From assembly GCA_003290165.1 (NCBI GenBank), contig QNQO01009133.1, positions 124,001 to 188,000 on the forward strand: a stretch of 64,000 nt of DNA, written 5' to 3'. Shown one piece after another: positions 30,509 through 43,600 of the stretch (position 1 is its first letter; the number at the start of each line of letters is the position of its first letter). The notes under the pieces are model-generated. The model had not been told where the DNA came from. It did not search any database and saw nothing but the letters and a program-made list of their open reading frames with translations. This DNA comes from Berberis thunbergii (taxonomy: Eukaryota; Streptophyta; Magnoliopsida; Ranunculales; Berberidaceae). The position numbers and the translations under genes were made by a program.

Positions 30509-33500
30509 ATGGCCGACGGCGCTACACCTCCACCACCGGTAACAACATGCAACAGCGCATCTCTTGGGAAGCCGAACCCTGCTCTTGTTGCGCTACCTCT
30601 TCGAGGTTTTACTGCAGAACAGTGGGCGGCGTTAACAGCCGCATTTGGTACTCCTCACACTCCTTCTAACAGGTTGCATGGTAAGTTGGAAATGGATTCT
30701 TGGATAATTGATACTGGATGTTCTCATCATGTTACTGGTGATGAATCTTGTTTAGTGGATACTAAAGTAGTTTCGCCATGTCCCGTGGGCCTTCCGGATG
30801 GTCAAACGGTGGTTGCTATTAAGGAGGGTGTCGTGAAACTCACGGACAAAATAATACTCCAACATGTTCTTTTTGTTCCTAAGTTAAACTTTGCAATTTA
30901 ATTTCGGTTTCACAACTAAATGATGATCTAAATTGCTTTGTCCAATTTAATTCTAACTTATGTGCTATACAGGACCTGCATTCGAGGGAGGTGATTGGCA
31001 CGGGTGAGAGACGGGATGGACTTTACTATCTACGGCATGGATTACAGGTGCAAGCGGTTTCGGTTGATACTTCGAAGTCCTTGGAGCTATGGCATAGTCG
31101 TTTGGGTCATCCTTCCGAGACAGTAGTGAAGTTGTTTCCTTTTTTTAATAATTTTAGGGTTCATTTGAATAAAGCATGTGAAGTTTGTCATTGTGCTAAA
31201 CATTCTAGAGATCGTTTTCCTTTAAGTGCAAATAAATCAACTCGAATTTTTAAGTTACTACATTGTGATTTATGGGGTCCGTATGATGAAGTTTCTTCGT
31301 GTGGTGCTCGTTATTTTTTAAATTTAGTGGACGATTATTCACGCGCTGTGTGAGTTTATTTATTGATTGATAAAAGAGAAGTTTTCAAGATGTTTATGTT
31401 CTTTATTGCCATGATTTACCGTCAATTCTCTCAAAAGTTGAAAATTGTACGTAGTGACAATGGAACAGAGTTTAACTGCATGAAAGATTTCTTTGTGGCT
31501 AATGAAAATTTATTTCAAACCTCTTGTGTGGGTACCCCTCAACAAAATGGAAAAGTGGAAAGGAAACATAAACATATTCTCAATGTCGCTCGTGCATTGA
31601 GGTTTCAAGGGGGGTTGCCAATCTATTTTTGGGGAGAATGCGTTTTGGCCGCTGCTCACCTAATAAATCAGACTCCCCCTAGTGTTATCCTAAACAAAAC
31701 TCTATATGAAATGATATTTGGTTGTACGCCTTCTTTTAGTGACTTGCGAGTTGTTGGTTGCTTAGCTTATGCCCATAATCAACGCGCTAAAGATGACAAG
31801 TTTGCTAGTCGAAGCCGTAAATGTGTTTTTGTGGGTTATCCGTTTGGTAAGAAGGGATGGAGTTTATTTGATCTTGAGAAAAAGGAGTTCTTTGTGTCGA
31901 GGGATGTGAAGTTCTATGAAAATGTCTTTCCTTATTTGAATGTTGAAGTCACAAATCATACTCCTCCCCTTGATAGTGATGTGACTTATAATGAGGGAGC
32001 CCAAAAAGAGCTTATTGAAGGTATGGGGGATCATCAGGTGATGCACGAGGATGCCATCGTCGGTCCTCAAACGGTCTCTCCCACGGCTAGCGTCACGCCT
32101 AGTAATGCTGAGCCACAGTTTACCGCGTTCGTGCCAAGTCAAAATGCTCGGGATGTGCCACCAGTGGACGCTTCATCCTCGACTGTCGGGGGGGGGGGGT
32201 AGATGGTGCTCCCGATCGAACAGGGAGGGACAATTTGGGCCGCGGGTTTCGGGAGAAGTTCCCATCAGTAAAGTTGAGAGACTTCGTGACACATACGGTT
32301 ATCAAGGATAGTCCATCTCTCGCTCCATCTGCTCCGCCATATCACACTCCCTCAGGTATGTCTTTTTCTATAGCACATTATGTTAGTTGTGATCAATTTA
32401 CTATGAAACACCGGAATTTTCTTGCAGCTGTAACTGCAGGTGTTGAGCCACAGTCTTTTAAGGAGGCTGCAAAAGATATAAGATGATGTACTGCTATGCA
32501 AAAGGAGATTCGTGCTTTGGAAGATAATGACACTTGGACTATGAAAAAATTACCTCCTGGAAAGAAAACTCTCGGAAGTAAATGAGTGTACAAAATTAAG
32601 TACAACTCAGATGGTAGCATTGAGAGGTTAAAAGCCAGATTAGTTGTTTTCGGTAATCATCAAGTTGAAGGAATTGATTATAATGAGACATTTGCCCCAG
32701 TCGCGAAAATAGTGACAGTTAGAGCTTTTCTGGCCATTGCAGCATCCAAGCATTGGGAGTTGCATCAGATGGATGTTCATAATGCCTTCCTTCACGGCGA
32801 TTTAGATGAGGAGGTGTATATGAAACTTCCGCCAGGTTTTAGCTCTACTGTTTCTGATTTGGTTTGTCGTTTGCGTAAATCGCTGTATGGTTTGAAACAG
32901 GCACCTCGATGTTGGTTTGCAAAGCTTGTGACAGCTTTAAAGGGGTACGGTTTTCTTCAATCCTACTCCGATTATTCCCTATTTACTTACTCTAAAGGGT
33001 CTGTACAGATCAACGTCCTAGTATATGTTGATGATTTGATAATTTCTGGTAATGATTTCGCTGCGGTGACGACTTTCAAAGCCTATTTGAGTCAATGTTT
33101 TTATATGAAGGATCTTGGTGTGCTTAAATATTTGCTTGGCATTAAAGTGGCTAGAAGCTCCTTAGGGCTGTTTTTATGTCAAAGGAAATATGTCATTGAT
33201 ATTATTTCAAAGGCAGGACTATTGGGCTCGAAGCCAGCTTCATTCCCGATTGAACAGAATCATCAGCTAGCGTGTGCCAATGGGCTTTTTCTTATGGATC
33301 CCGTGCCCTATAGACGTTTGCTTGGGAGTCTTATCTATTTGGCGGTTACTCGTCCTGACTTGGCATACTCGGTTCATGTCTTGTCACAATTCATGCAGGG
33401 GCCGCGACAAGAACATTGAGATGCTGCATTACGGGTTGTTCGCTATTTAAAGAAATCCCCGGGTCAGGGCATTCTATTACGTTCAGACAGTGAGTTATCT

Positions 33501-33978
33501 TTGACATGTTGGTGTGACTCGGATTGGGTAGCATGTCCCCTTACTCGGCGGTCTCTCACTGGGTGGTTTGTGTTTTTGGGGCATTCGCCAATTTCATGGA
33601 AAACTAAGAAGCAGCATATTGTAGCTCGTTCTTCGGCAGAGGCCGAATATCGCTGTATGACTTCTGTTACTTGTGAATTAAAATGGTTGAAAGGTCTACT
33701 TTTGAGTTTGGGAATCCATCATCCTAAGGCGATTCCTCTTTTTTGTGATAGTCAGTCCGCGTTGCATATAGCGTAGAATCCGGTATTTCATGAAGGCACG
33801 AAGCACATTGAGGTTGATTGTCATTTCGTGCGAGATGCTATCCATGAAGGTCTTATTGCTCCGTCTTATGTGTCGACGACGGACCAATTGACGGATATTT
33901 TTACCAAGGCTTTGGGGAAGAAGCAATTTGATTTTCTCCTTTACAAGTTGGGCATTTTAGACTTGCATGCTCCAACTT
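30509..33978 (+). pseudogene. Copia-1 pol remnant (protease, integrase, reverse transcriptase, RNase H)
   Basis: The frame starts MADGATPPPP and reaches the protease DTG (IIDTGCSHH) within about 75 codons, so the gag structural domain and zinc knuckle are absent. Then follow the GAG-pre-integrase zinc region (LWHSRLGHPS, CEVCHCAKH), the integrase core (HCDLWGPYD, SDNGTEFN, GTPQQNGKVERKH), the reverse transcriptase (QMDVHNAFLHGDL, YVDDLIISGND) and RNase H (CDSDWVACPLTRR, FCDSQSALHIA). Breaks: a frameshift near 30895; premature stops at about 31352, 32484, 32584, 33418 and 33774, mostly where copia-3 has Trp or Gln; a second frameshift near the G-run at 32190-32200. Not translatable as a polyprotein. 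Confidence 0.9.
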
Positions 33979-33986
33979 GAAGGGGG

Positions 33987-34219
33987 TGTTAAGAGATTAT
34001 TTATGTTAGGAGATTATTTAGGTGGTTTATTCATTTATTCTAGGATAGCTATATATGGGTAGCTTTGTTATAAGAAACTACTTCCTCAAGAAGTTTAATA
34101 TTTTCTAAACTATTGTTAGGTATTATGAGAAATTAGGGAAGTTATTGTTGGACTTCTTGTATAAATATTTTTCATTGGGTTAATGAGAATACAGAAAAAC
34201 AATTACCCTAAATCTTTCA
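33987..34219 (+). repeat. Copia-1 3' LTR
   Basis: Begins TGTTAAGAGATT after the purine tract and ends CTTTCA. It shows the uninterrupted state of the site into which the Pack-MULE inserted in the 5' LTR (GGTATTATGAGAAATTAGGG at about 34119-34138). Confidence 0.9.
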
Positions 34220-35688
34220 TTATCAAAGGTTAGTAGAGGGAATAAAAACACCAAATGTTGGTTTTCAAACTTAATTGGAAGTACACACTGTAATGTCTGG
34301 TAAAAAGATTAATAGTATACGATTGATTCCATGTTCCCGACCAGCCAAGTGTCATTTTCTTGCCCGAAACGTTTCTAATTAAGAGCATCCACGGTATTGT
34401 GTATGTGAGCTAATTGTGATTAGTTCAATACTCTAACCCCATTGCATCTAGGGGACGGTGGTAATTGACATGTAGTCTATTGCATCGGTTCCAAGCTCAG
34501 TGGTGACCTTTGTGCCTCTTCTTATACAATGGATGCTCTGAAAGACCAGGCTTTTTTGTTCCTGGAGAACAACCCCAGTAAGCTAATTAGATGAGTGTTT
34601 GGTTCTATTTTACAATGTGAAAACCGATAACATGCAAAATTTTACATCGAAACCGTATATGACGGGTCATGTCTAAGCTAGTAAACGTTTAAGCATTGCG
34701 CATTGCGACCAAACACAACTTAAAGGACATGGAAATTTCTACTCTACATAATGCGGTTCAAAAGTCCACTAAAATATGTTGTAGTTCCCCTTGTGCATTG
34801 AAGAATGAGTTGTTGCGCGACCATTGCCTACCTACATAACCCATTTTTGGGGCATCATCCAAAAGCTAGTACTATCAAGAAACATCAACAAAACAAACTT
34901 GTAAACCCTATTGCGATAAAACCTACTACATGTAACCAATACATACATAATTTAGTAGATAATACAAATGCGCCATTAAACGAACAATCTTATTGTATGA
35001 TATATGATTTGAATTGTATTTGTACCTGGTTGGAGGAGTGGTTCAGAGCCAATATATTAGACTTGAATCAATCAAACTTGCTCAAACAACAACTCAACTC
35101 TAGCCTCCAGCAACCTGAGAAGAAACAAGGGAATGTAACCAAAACCCCCGAATCCAATCAAATCATCAATGAGTCAACTCAACTCAAGTTTCTCTTTTTA
35201 TGGAATTGAATTGAAATGAAATGTCAATGGTGGACTATGACTATAAGGCGGCGAGGAAGACCGTTCTTCAAGTTCATTATATCAAACGACTTATCCAGAA
35301 CGTTGAAATTGTGAAGGAAGATAATGAATGATGACCCAATTGCAGCGATTTGTTTAACAATTCCTGCATTTTGCTTCCTTTTCAATGTATCCATTGTCTG
35401 CATGACTGACTGACTTATTATGGCAGGAGTCTTGATAAATATCTAAACAAATTTGAACTTTAAAATCACCCATTTTTAGCTCTTTTTCCCCAGCTAGAAT
35501 GGTCACAAGCTGGGTTGCACCCATACGAATAAGGATATTAGCATTGGTGTGAAATTGATATGAGGATATTGTAAATTTCAAAATCGAGGATATAGATTCT
35601 GATAGGATACGGCATTAATTTAATAAATTGTTAAAATAAAAAATGATAACATAATTATTAATTAATGAAACATATTAAGAATTTTTTT
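34220..35688. other. Intergenic with possible small inverted-repeat elements
   Basis: 34382-34539 is bounded by AGAGCATCC and its reverse complement with further pairing (GTATTGTGTA / TGTATAAGAAG), a possible MITE without a clear target duplication. 34595-34716 is bounded by GTGTTTGG and CCAAACAC, another weak candidate. A 134-codon frame at 34805-35209 (plus) has no recognisable family. Confidence 0.35.
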
Positions 35689-35689
35689 T

Positions 35690-36400
35690 TCTATTCTGCA
35701 CGACTTTACTAAAATGATTATAACTTGCTCATTTCAAAACATTTTCAAGTGATTCAAATTGTGTTTATTAGATAACTAAGAGTACTACAACTTTTGTGTG
35801 TAGAAAAACTTGAGAATCGGTCTCGTTCGAGCAAATAAGTTGGCCGAAAGTCAGGAACACTATCCCGTTTTTTATTTTTCAGACAGATTTGCGCGATTTT
35901 AGTAAAATGACCATAACTTGCTCATTTCAAAACATTTTCAAGTGATTCAAGTTTTTTTTATTAGATAACTCAGAGTACTACAATTTCATGTTTTGATGAG
36001 CTTAAGAATCAGTCTCAATTGAGGGTTTAAATTGGTTCGAAAGTTACCATATTTTTCATTTTGAGTTTGGGTTTGTCTGTTATGTTAAGTTATGCATATT
36101 TTTATTGAGTTTGAGTTTAAGTGTTTCATCTTTAAGGGGATTTTGAGAGTTTTTGAGGGAGAGAATGAAGACTTGCAAGAGATTTGAGTGTGAGGAGAAA
36201 TTTGGAAGAGATTTGCAAGAGATTTCGAATAGGGGAGGAAGGAACCATTGTCAATTTGAATGGTGAGGGGAAAAAATGAATGGTTTTAGTTTATATAGAT
36301 GGTGTGAGAAAGAAAATAGATGGTGTAGGAGAGTAGAATGGTGCGAGAGAGAGAAAATAGTGGTGCGAGATAGTCATTGCCGGCATAGATATCCTGCAAC
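35690..36400. repeat. Dispersed repeat family C, copy 1 (related copy at 51990-52440)
   Basis: Contains ATAACTTGCTCATTTCAAAAC and ATTTTCAAGTGATTCAA twice in tandem (about 35722-35760 and 35922-35950), then a GAGAGAATGAAGA/GTGCGAGA-rich stretch. The same words occur in opposite orientation at about 52010-52080, followed there by similar GAGAGGAAG and TATGGGAAAG-rich DNA. Type of element unknown. Confidence 0.5.
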
Positions 36401-36648
36401 CTCTTTTAGGCGATCGCAATGACCATGAACATATGATGGAACCATTTCTCAGTTACATATCTCGCGTGCAATGTCTATAGAACATATGATTAGATGATGA
36501 ACTAGATTTGTTTTTGCCATCCACTGCAACTTCCCCTTGCTGCTTCCTTGATCTCCTGCTACAACAAAAGGTAGTTGTTTCTAGGATACAAGATGGATGG
36601 ATTTTGAATGAAAACTTGCTTCCAACTATAGTAGTACCCATACCTAGG

Positions 36649-38359
36649 TAGACACAGATTCACGTGGGGGCAAGTGGCAAGCTGCCCCTGAACAAATTTT
36701 TTTATTTATTTGTCCCCCAATTAGTTTTTAAATTTTTTTTTTTTAATTTGTCATCCCCATCCTCACTTTTCATTTCATCCCTCAAATCACATACAGATCA
36801 AATCCAAACTCTACTTTCAGAGTCAGAGATAAAGGTTAAATCCCTCAAATCTTTCCAAGAAACTGAAATCTACAGTTTCTTCTTCATACTCCATCGATTA
36901 GACAAGATGAGGGAAACCCCCATATTTCATCATCTTCAAAGATCTATAACTATTGAGTTATTTGAGCTCATTTTCATAAGATTCAGCAAGGTCTAAACCA
37001 CATTCTTCTTCTTCTTGACAGGTGCCTTCGTTAATCACTGTGTTAGTCTTTTCCACAAACAAATTGTAAGCAACCCAATCTCCTCTTCTTTTTCTTCATG
37101 CAGTAGTAATCAACGATTTAAACCTTTCTCTTGTGTTGTGTTTCCACTTTGAATTTTTTCTTCTTTTGTGTAGGAAAGTGAGGAAATGAGTTGATTGCTG
37201 CCTGGAGATACTGTCGGATCATGTTCTGGGTTGTTGTTCTTTAGCTCATGGTATTGATATCTATTTTCTAATGCAATGACTTTGTCTTTGTCGTATTCCC
37301 CTTTTTCCTGTATTTCTAGGAACACAATTTTTTTTCTTCTGAAATTGATTGAAGAAAATCATGTGGACCAGTAAGTAAATGTGGAACTTTGTGCGTGGGT
37401 GGAGTCACTATGTAAATGCTTTTGATCACATGATGTCAGCATTGACCTTGGGAATTTTATTGGTTTTGGGTATATACTAACCACGTGAAAGCATTGTTTG
37501 GTATGGCCCATGCCACAACCCACAAGTTGCCACAGCCCACAGGTTATCATAAGCTCTTGTTTTTAGATAATGAAAATGATTGCAATGTAAAGAAGTTATT
37601 ATATCTTGGTAGGCATATAACCATTAATAAAACAGTTTTTCCTAAGTGCACTGGTAAAGTGCCTGGTAACTTGCCTGGTGGCTACCAGGCACCGTAGGAT
37701 TGCATCGAGATAAGTGATAACACTTATCTCGATGCAATCTTATGGTGCTTGATAGCGCACTAGGCAAGTTACCAGTGCACTGTAGTATTACTCTTAATAA
37801 AAATGGTTGCAATTTGTGTGTGTAACATGCTCTTGGTGGGCAAATAATGCATCTCCAGGGTATGTTTTCTACTACACTAGTTGGTAAAAGGCCCAAACTA
37901 TGTACCCAAATTTCATAATTTGTGTTGAAGCCCAATGTGAGTGCAATAAGCTACAAATTGATTCAACTGCTTGTGTGTCAATTGCAGCTTTAAAAATCTT
38001 CAATTTTGCGCGTTCTATTATTGGTGGTGATACTTCTATTGTGGTGCTTCATTAATTGAGGTATATAAATTTTTTTTTTATTCTAACTGGGAAGTGGGAG
38101 GGGGAGAGAGAGTTTTTTGGTATTCATGGATGTAGATGTGTAAAAGTTCAAATTATAGATCGCTATTTTTGTATATCCAAGGTGATCTTCATTTTTTTTT
38201 AATGAAATTTTTTTATTATATTAGATGAAGTTTTGTATAGTCATTTATGTATTATTCAAATTAAAAAAAATTATGTTAAAGTAACTAATTTTTATATTAT
38301 ATTTAATTAATTATGACATCACTCTGCCACCATCAACAAAAGTCTTGGCTCCGTCACTG
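36649..38359. mobile_element. hAT-like non-autonomous element in the F-box gene
   Basis: Flanked by the 8-bp TACCTAGG at 36641-36648 and 38360-38367. The right end, reverse complemented, starts CAGTGACGGAGCCAAG; the left end starts TAGACACAGATTCACGTGGGGG, a degenerate version of the same tip. CAG tips with an 8-bp duplication fit hAT. About 1.7 kb, no transposase recognised. The interior is AT-rich and contains MITE A7 (37633-37793). Confidence 0.65.
37633..37793. mobile_element. MULE-type fold-back MITE A7, nested in the hAT-like element
   Basis: Left end CAGTTTTTCCTAAGTGCACTGG, right end reverse complemented GAGTAATACTACAGTGCACTGG. A central stem GATTGCATCGAGATAAGTG pairs perfectly across a 4-base loop. 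An exact 9-bp duplication TTAATAAAA lies at 37624-37632 and 37794-37802. The tips match the MULE family (GAGTAAT...), but the arm sequence differs from A1-A5, so it is another subfamily. Confidence 0.85.
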
Positions 38360-38860
38360 TACCTAGGGTAAGCACCACCATACACAAGGGTTTGTTCCTC
38401 GTCACGGTATGCTCAAATCCAAATACTTTATACTTTCTTATTGAAGAATCATAAACCAAACCCCACCTATAGTTTCCATAGTTTGGATAGTTAAGGATCT
38501 TAACGCAGTGAGTGATTAGATTGCAAATGTAGAGTTGATCCTAGGCTAGGGTTTCAAGCTGTAGTTACCCCTAACATGATTCTATCAACCTGTTGGGTTG
38601 TAATAGGTTGTGTTCGAAAGGCAATTGGGCTTTTACTGCTCTGTAAAAACTGGTGGTAATGGTTTTAGTCATCTCTATGTTGTCAGTGTTTATGTTATCG
38701 ATGCAGTAGATTTCTCTAGAGGCGATGAAGATGATACTGGGTTTAGCTAACCCAGAGAAGGTGGGATCAGATAGCATTGAGCACCAAAGCTTGTAGGATC
38801 TCTTCAATCCCAGTAAATCTTTGAAATCAAGTCTTGGAAACAATTCTTGTATGATAAGAT

Positions 38861-39565
38861 TGTTGAAAACTGGATGTCGGCAAAGGATGTTGACAAAACA
38901 AGAGAAGAAAAAAAAATGAAACAAAAGAGATGAAGATGAACCTGATTTCGGCATGTCAACATGAAGTTGTTGATTGGAAGTAGTTGAATCCGTTGGATTT
39001 GGGCTGGAATTGGCTAGATTTGATGAATCTGCTTGAATAAGAAGAAGGGGAAGGAAGGTGATGGAACCCTCTATCACTGCATCTCTCCACTGCCAAGAGC
39101 GGCTATATAAGGAGGTTCCCCCCTTTTCTTGATCATCGTTCTTCCATTTGTAAGCTTTGTGAGAAGAGGAAGTTAGGGTTTTTCAACCCTCTTCCCTGTG
39201 AGTTATGTAAGAGAGAAAGATAGTAAAGTAATGAGAGATAAAAGAGAGAAAAAATATTTATTTTCTTTGTGAATGATATACGCACCCTGCATATATTGTG
39301 GTGTCATGTAGACACGTTTGTATTGAACGTCATAGACATTGTGTAGCTCTCTCTATTTGTATTCTTCGATCTCACTAGTAAAACTATTTTCTTTGCCCGT
39401 AGACGTAGGCAAACTTGTAGAACCACGTTAAATTGCATGTGCAGTACGTGTTCTATCTAATTTTCATTTACTTTACATTGCCTTGTATATAATTTGGATT
39501 TATTACTTTCGATTGCAACTATCAATTGGGTTCCGCAATCTGCTACACTTTTGTGAGGTGCAACA
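38861..39565 (+). repeat. Copia-2 5' LTR with TATA box
   Basis: Pairs with 43745-44429. A CTATATAAGGAGG motif at about 39103-39115 is the likely TATA element of the retrotransposon promoter; the U3/R region upstream contains TGATGGAACCCTC and GATGAAGATGAACC blocks shared by both LTRs. Confidence 0.85.
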
Positions 39566-39568
39566 AAT

Positions 39569-39580
39569 TGGTATCAGAGC
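39569..39580 (+). promoter_or_regulatory. Copia-2 primer-binding site
   Basis: TGGTATCAGAGC, three bases after the 5' LTR end, complementary to initiator Met-tRNA. Confidence 0.88.
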
Positions 39581-39653
39581 CGAAGGTATTTCCTTGGTTC
39601 GTTTGTGTGTGAATTGATCGTTTTGTATGAAAGTATTGAGAACGTGACAGAGA

Positions 39654-42600
39654 TGTCGAGTTCAAGTTTCAGTTCGAAGATGATTACCGCTACAGTCAGT
39701 AAGTTTGATGTCGAAAAGTTCAACGACAAGAACAACTTCGGCATGTGACAATGTGAAGTATTGGGTGTGCTCGCACAACAGAACTTAGAAAATGCTTTGG
39801 AAGACAAGTCGGACGCCATGGGAGAAGAAGATTGGAACAAGTTGAATCGGCAAGAGTGTGGGTCTATCCGACTGTGTTTAGCGAAGGAACAAAAATACTT
39901 CGTCATGAAAGAAATCTCCGCTAAAGTATTGTGGAAAAAGTTGGAAGACAAGTACATGATGAAGAGTATTCAAAACAAACTCTTCCTCATGAAACAACTT
40001 TTTTCGGATGAATATGAGACAAGGTATTCCTTTGTCTGAGCATCTGGATGAATTTAAATAGGCTAATTGCCGACCTATTGAATTTAATTAGAAGAAATTG
40101 TTCCAGAGAATTATAAGACTTTGTGCCTTTTGAATTCCCTTCCAGAAGAATATGAACATCTCGTGACAACTTTGCTAACGGGAAAATAATCATTAAATTA
40201 TGATGAAATTGCTACAGCGCTGCTCAATTATGAGTATGAGAAGATGGACCTCAAAGTCCATAGGGATGCAACATCTGAAGCATTGACTGCGAGGAGAATA
40301 TCAAAAAGTAGAAAATCTGGTGGTAAAAGAGATAAATCTCGATCCAAATCGAGAAGTGGGTCAAAAGTTTCAGCGATAAATGAATGTGCTTACTGTCATC
40401 AGAAAGGGCATTGCATAAAAGACTGTCTGAAAAATCAAAGCCAAAGGGAAAGAGAAGAAACGCACCAATGTGAATGTTGTCGGGCGTAGTGATGAAGATT
40501 CTGATGAGTATTTCTTATCTATATCAGCGTTGATGTGTTCCACTGACGAATGGATTGTCGATTCGGGTTGGACCTATCATATGTGTCCCCATAGGGATTG
40601 ATTTTCTAGTTTTAAAAAGCTAGATGGTGGAGTTGTTCTGATGGGTAATGATCAAACATGCAAAAAATAAGGGATGGGTACAATCCAGTTGAAGATGTTT
40701 GATGGTATAGTTCGAGATTTGAAAGAAGTAAGGTATGTTCCTGCTTTGAAGAAAAATCTCATCTCAGTCGGTTCCTTGGATACCAAAGGTTACAAGATAA
40801 CTGTGTCAGGTGGTGTTTTCAAGGTTGTGTCTGGTGTAACGATGGTGATGAAGGCAATCAAAAGAGTTAATTTGTATTTTTTGACCGAAAATACAATTAC
40901 GGGTGAAGTTGCAGTTACTGAGACTGCAAGTACTTCTTGTGATACGATCAGATTGTGGCACATGCGTTTAGGGCATGTTGGTATGAAGAGTATGCAAACT
41001 CTTGTGAAACAAGTTTTGTTAAAAGGTGCTAAGACCTATAAGTTAAAATTCTGTGAACATTGTGTAATGGGAAAGAAGACAAGAGTCATGTTTGGCACCA
41101 CTATCCACCGTACTCGTGGGACTTTTGATTATGTTCACTCGAACGTTTGGGGACCTGCCAAACAAGCATCATTGGGAGGTATGCATTATTTCCTCACTTT
41201 TGTAAATGATTATTCAAGACGTGTGTGGGTGTACACCATGAAGCACAAAGATGAGGTCTTGAATTTGTTCATGAAGTGGAAAAAATGATTGAAATTCTGA
41301 TTGGCAGAAAGATCAAAAGGCTCCGTTCAAATAATGGAGGTGAATACAAAGCTGATATGTTCTTGCAATTATGTCAGGATGAGGGAATTGTTAGACACTT
41401 CACGGTTAGAGATTGGGCAAAAAGTTTTTGGCTGAGGCTATACATTGCTTGAGAAAGTTCGTTGTATGTTGTCCAATGCTGGATTGGGCAAAACGTTTTG
41501 GGCTGTGGCTGTGACACGTGTCTGCCAACAGGTTGTCTGCCACTGCAATTGATGGAAAAAATCCTATGGAGGTATGGTCTGGAAATCTTTCTAATGACTA
41601 TGATAGATTGCATATATTTGGATGTCCTGCTTACTTTCATGTTCAAGAAAGTAAGTAAGATCCCCGAGCCAATAAAACTATTTTCTTAGGTTTCGTAGAT
41701 GGTATACAAGGCTATAATTAAGTTGTGGGTTCCTGAATTCAGGAAAACTGTTATTAGTAGAGATGTGACTTTTGATGAGGCTTCTATGCTGAAGCCATGA
41801 ACTCTCAGCAGGTGGAGAGTTCGACCATAGATAATTCGCAACAAGTGGAGATTGATGTTACTCTACATGTTCCAGCTAGTCCTGTATCTACAGATGTAGT
41901 ACCTACTGATTCCACAGTTGGTACAGATGATGACACAAATAGTGAGACTGTGGTAGATACAGCTGATGATGTTCCAGAGACTCCAATTCAGGAGTCAATT
42001 GCAACAAGTAGAAAAAAAAAGGAATGTAAAACATCCTCAAAGGTTTAGTGACTGTGTCACCTATGCACTTCCAGTAGTTGAGGATGAAGTGCCTTCTACC
42101 TATAAAGAAGTAATTCAAAGTACCGACTGTGAACAATGGAAGAAGGCTATGGATGAAAAAATGCAATCTCTTCATAAGAATGAAACATGGGAATTGTGCA
42201 ACTTACCGAAAGGTAAGAAAGTTATTGGGTGAAAATGGGTATACACAAAGAAAGAAGGATCTCCTAGTAATGGTGTGTGCATTAAGGCAAGGTTAGTTAC
42301 GAAATGTTATGATCAGAAGGAAGGTATAGACTACAATGAAGTCTTTTCTCTAGTTGTGAAACATTCTTCTATTCAAATTTTGCTAGCCTTGGTTGCACAA
42401 TTTGATCTTGAGTTAGCTCAGTTAGATGTAAAAACTGTGTTTTTACATGGTGAATTAAAGGAGGAGATGTATATGACTCAGCCAAGTGGGTATAAGGTTG
42501 CAGAGAATAAAAATTGTGTGTGTAAACTGAACAAGTTCTTGTACGTGTTGAAGCAGTCTCCAAGACAGTGGTACAAACGGTTTGATCAGTTTATGCTAGG

Positions 42601-43600
42601 GCAGAAGTACACTCAAAGCCGTTATGATCATTGTGTCTACTTTTGAAAGCTTCGTGATGGTTCCTTTATATGTTTGTTATTATATGTAGATGATATGCTT
42701 ATAGCCTCCAAAAACAAGTATAAGATTAATAAATTGAAATGTCAGATGAGAACTCACTTTGAGATGAAAGATCTTGGTGAAGCTAAGAAGATCCTTAGCA
42801 TAGAAATTCAAAGAGACTGGGTGAAGGGAACTGTGAGTTTGTCTCAACAAACGTATTTGAATGTGTTAAAACGATTTGGGATGAACGACAACACAAAATC
42901 AGTTAGTACACCCCTTTTGCCCCTCATTTTAAGCTTTCAGCTTCTGTCTTCTAGCATTGATAAAGAACAAGAGTACATGGCTCAAGTGCCATATGCAAAT
43001 GCAGTGGGAAGCTTAATGTATGCAATGGAGTGTACGAGGCCCAACATTTCACAGACAGTCAGTATGGTAAGTCGGTACATGCATGATCCATGCAAAGGAC
43101 CTTGGCAAGTGGTGAAATGGATTCTACGGTACATCCTAGGTACAGTAGATGTTGGTTTACTCTTTGAGAATGATGTGAGTAGTGGTCAACATTGTGTTGT
43201 TTATGTGGATTCAAATTATGCAGGAGATCTGGATAAGCAATGATCAACTACGAGTTATGTATTTACTCTTGCTAAAGGACTGGTAAGTTGGAGATTTACG
43301 TTATAGTCTACAGTTGCATTGTCTACAACTGAAGCTGAGTATATGGCGGTTACAGAAGTCGTTAAGGAAACAATTTGGCTTCAAGGGTTGCTTGATGACT
43401 TGGATGTAATACAAGACCATCTAGATGTCTTTTGTGATAGTATGAGTGCCATTTATTTGACAAAGAATCAAGTTCATCATGCACGTATGAAACACATTGA
43501 TGTTCGTTTTCACTTTGTGTGAGAAATCATTGAAGAATGTGACATCTTACTGAAGAAGATTGACATCAAAGAGAATCCTGCAAATATGTTGACATATATA
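39654..43600 (+). pseudogene. Copia-2 gag-pol remnant
   Basis: Gag start region about 39654 (MSSSSFSSKMITATVSKFD) with a stop near 39747; a zinc knuckle C-X2-C-X4-H-X4-C (CAYCHQKGHCIKDC) near 40390; protease IVDSG at about 40555; GAG-pre-integrase LWHMRLGHVGMKS and CEHCVMGKKTR; integrase YSRRVWVY; reverse transcriptase QLDVKTVFLHGEL, LKQSPRQWYKRFD and LLYVDDMLIASK; RNase [11 protein letters not shown] and [11 protein letters not shown]. The domain order and Tnt1-like motifs place it in the Tork/Tnt1 branch. Multiple stops and frameshifts separate the pieces (for example near 40037, 41288, 42232, 42645, 43243), and the integrase C-terminal half is scrambled around 41400-41560. Dead. Confidence 0.88.

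Larger units (their letters stand above)
20549..34219 (+). mobile_element. Copia-1: degenerate Ty1/copia element split by a Pack-MULE
   Basis: The LTRs begin TGTTA(C/A)GAGATT and end CTTTCA. The 3' LTR is 33987-34219 (233 bp). The 5' LTR is 20549-20709 plus 30375-30461 (248 bp), separated by the Mutator-like element at 20710-30365. The primer-binding site follows at 30462 and a purine tract GAAGGGGG precedes the 3' LTR at 33979-33986. The internal region is only about 3.5 kb because most of gag is missing. No 5-bp target duplication was found (TTGCC versus TTATC), perhaps mutated. Related to copia-3 throughout pol. Confidence 0.9.

Noticed and set aside
20549..34219. A 5-bp target duplication for copia-1
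   Set aside because: The flanks read TTGCC and TTATC; two mismatches in five are not convincing.
34805..35209. A 134-codon plus-strand frame
   Set aside because: Unremarkable Asn/Gln/Leu-rich composition, no domain, splice context or homologous copy in the window.
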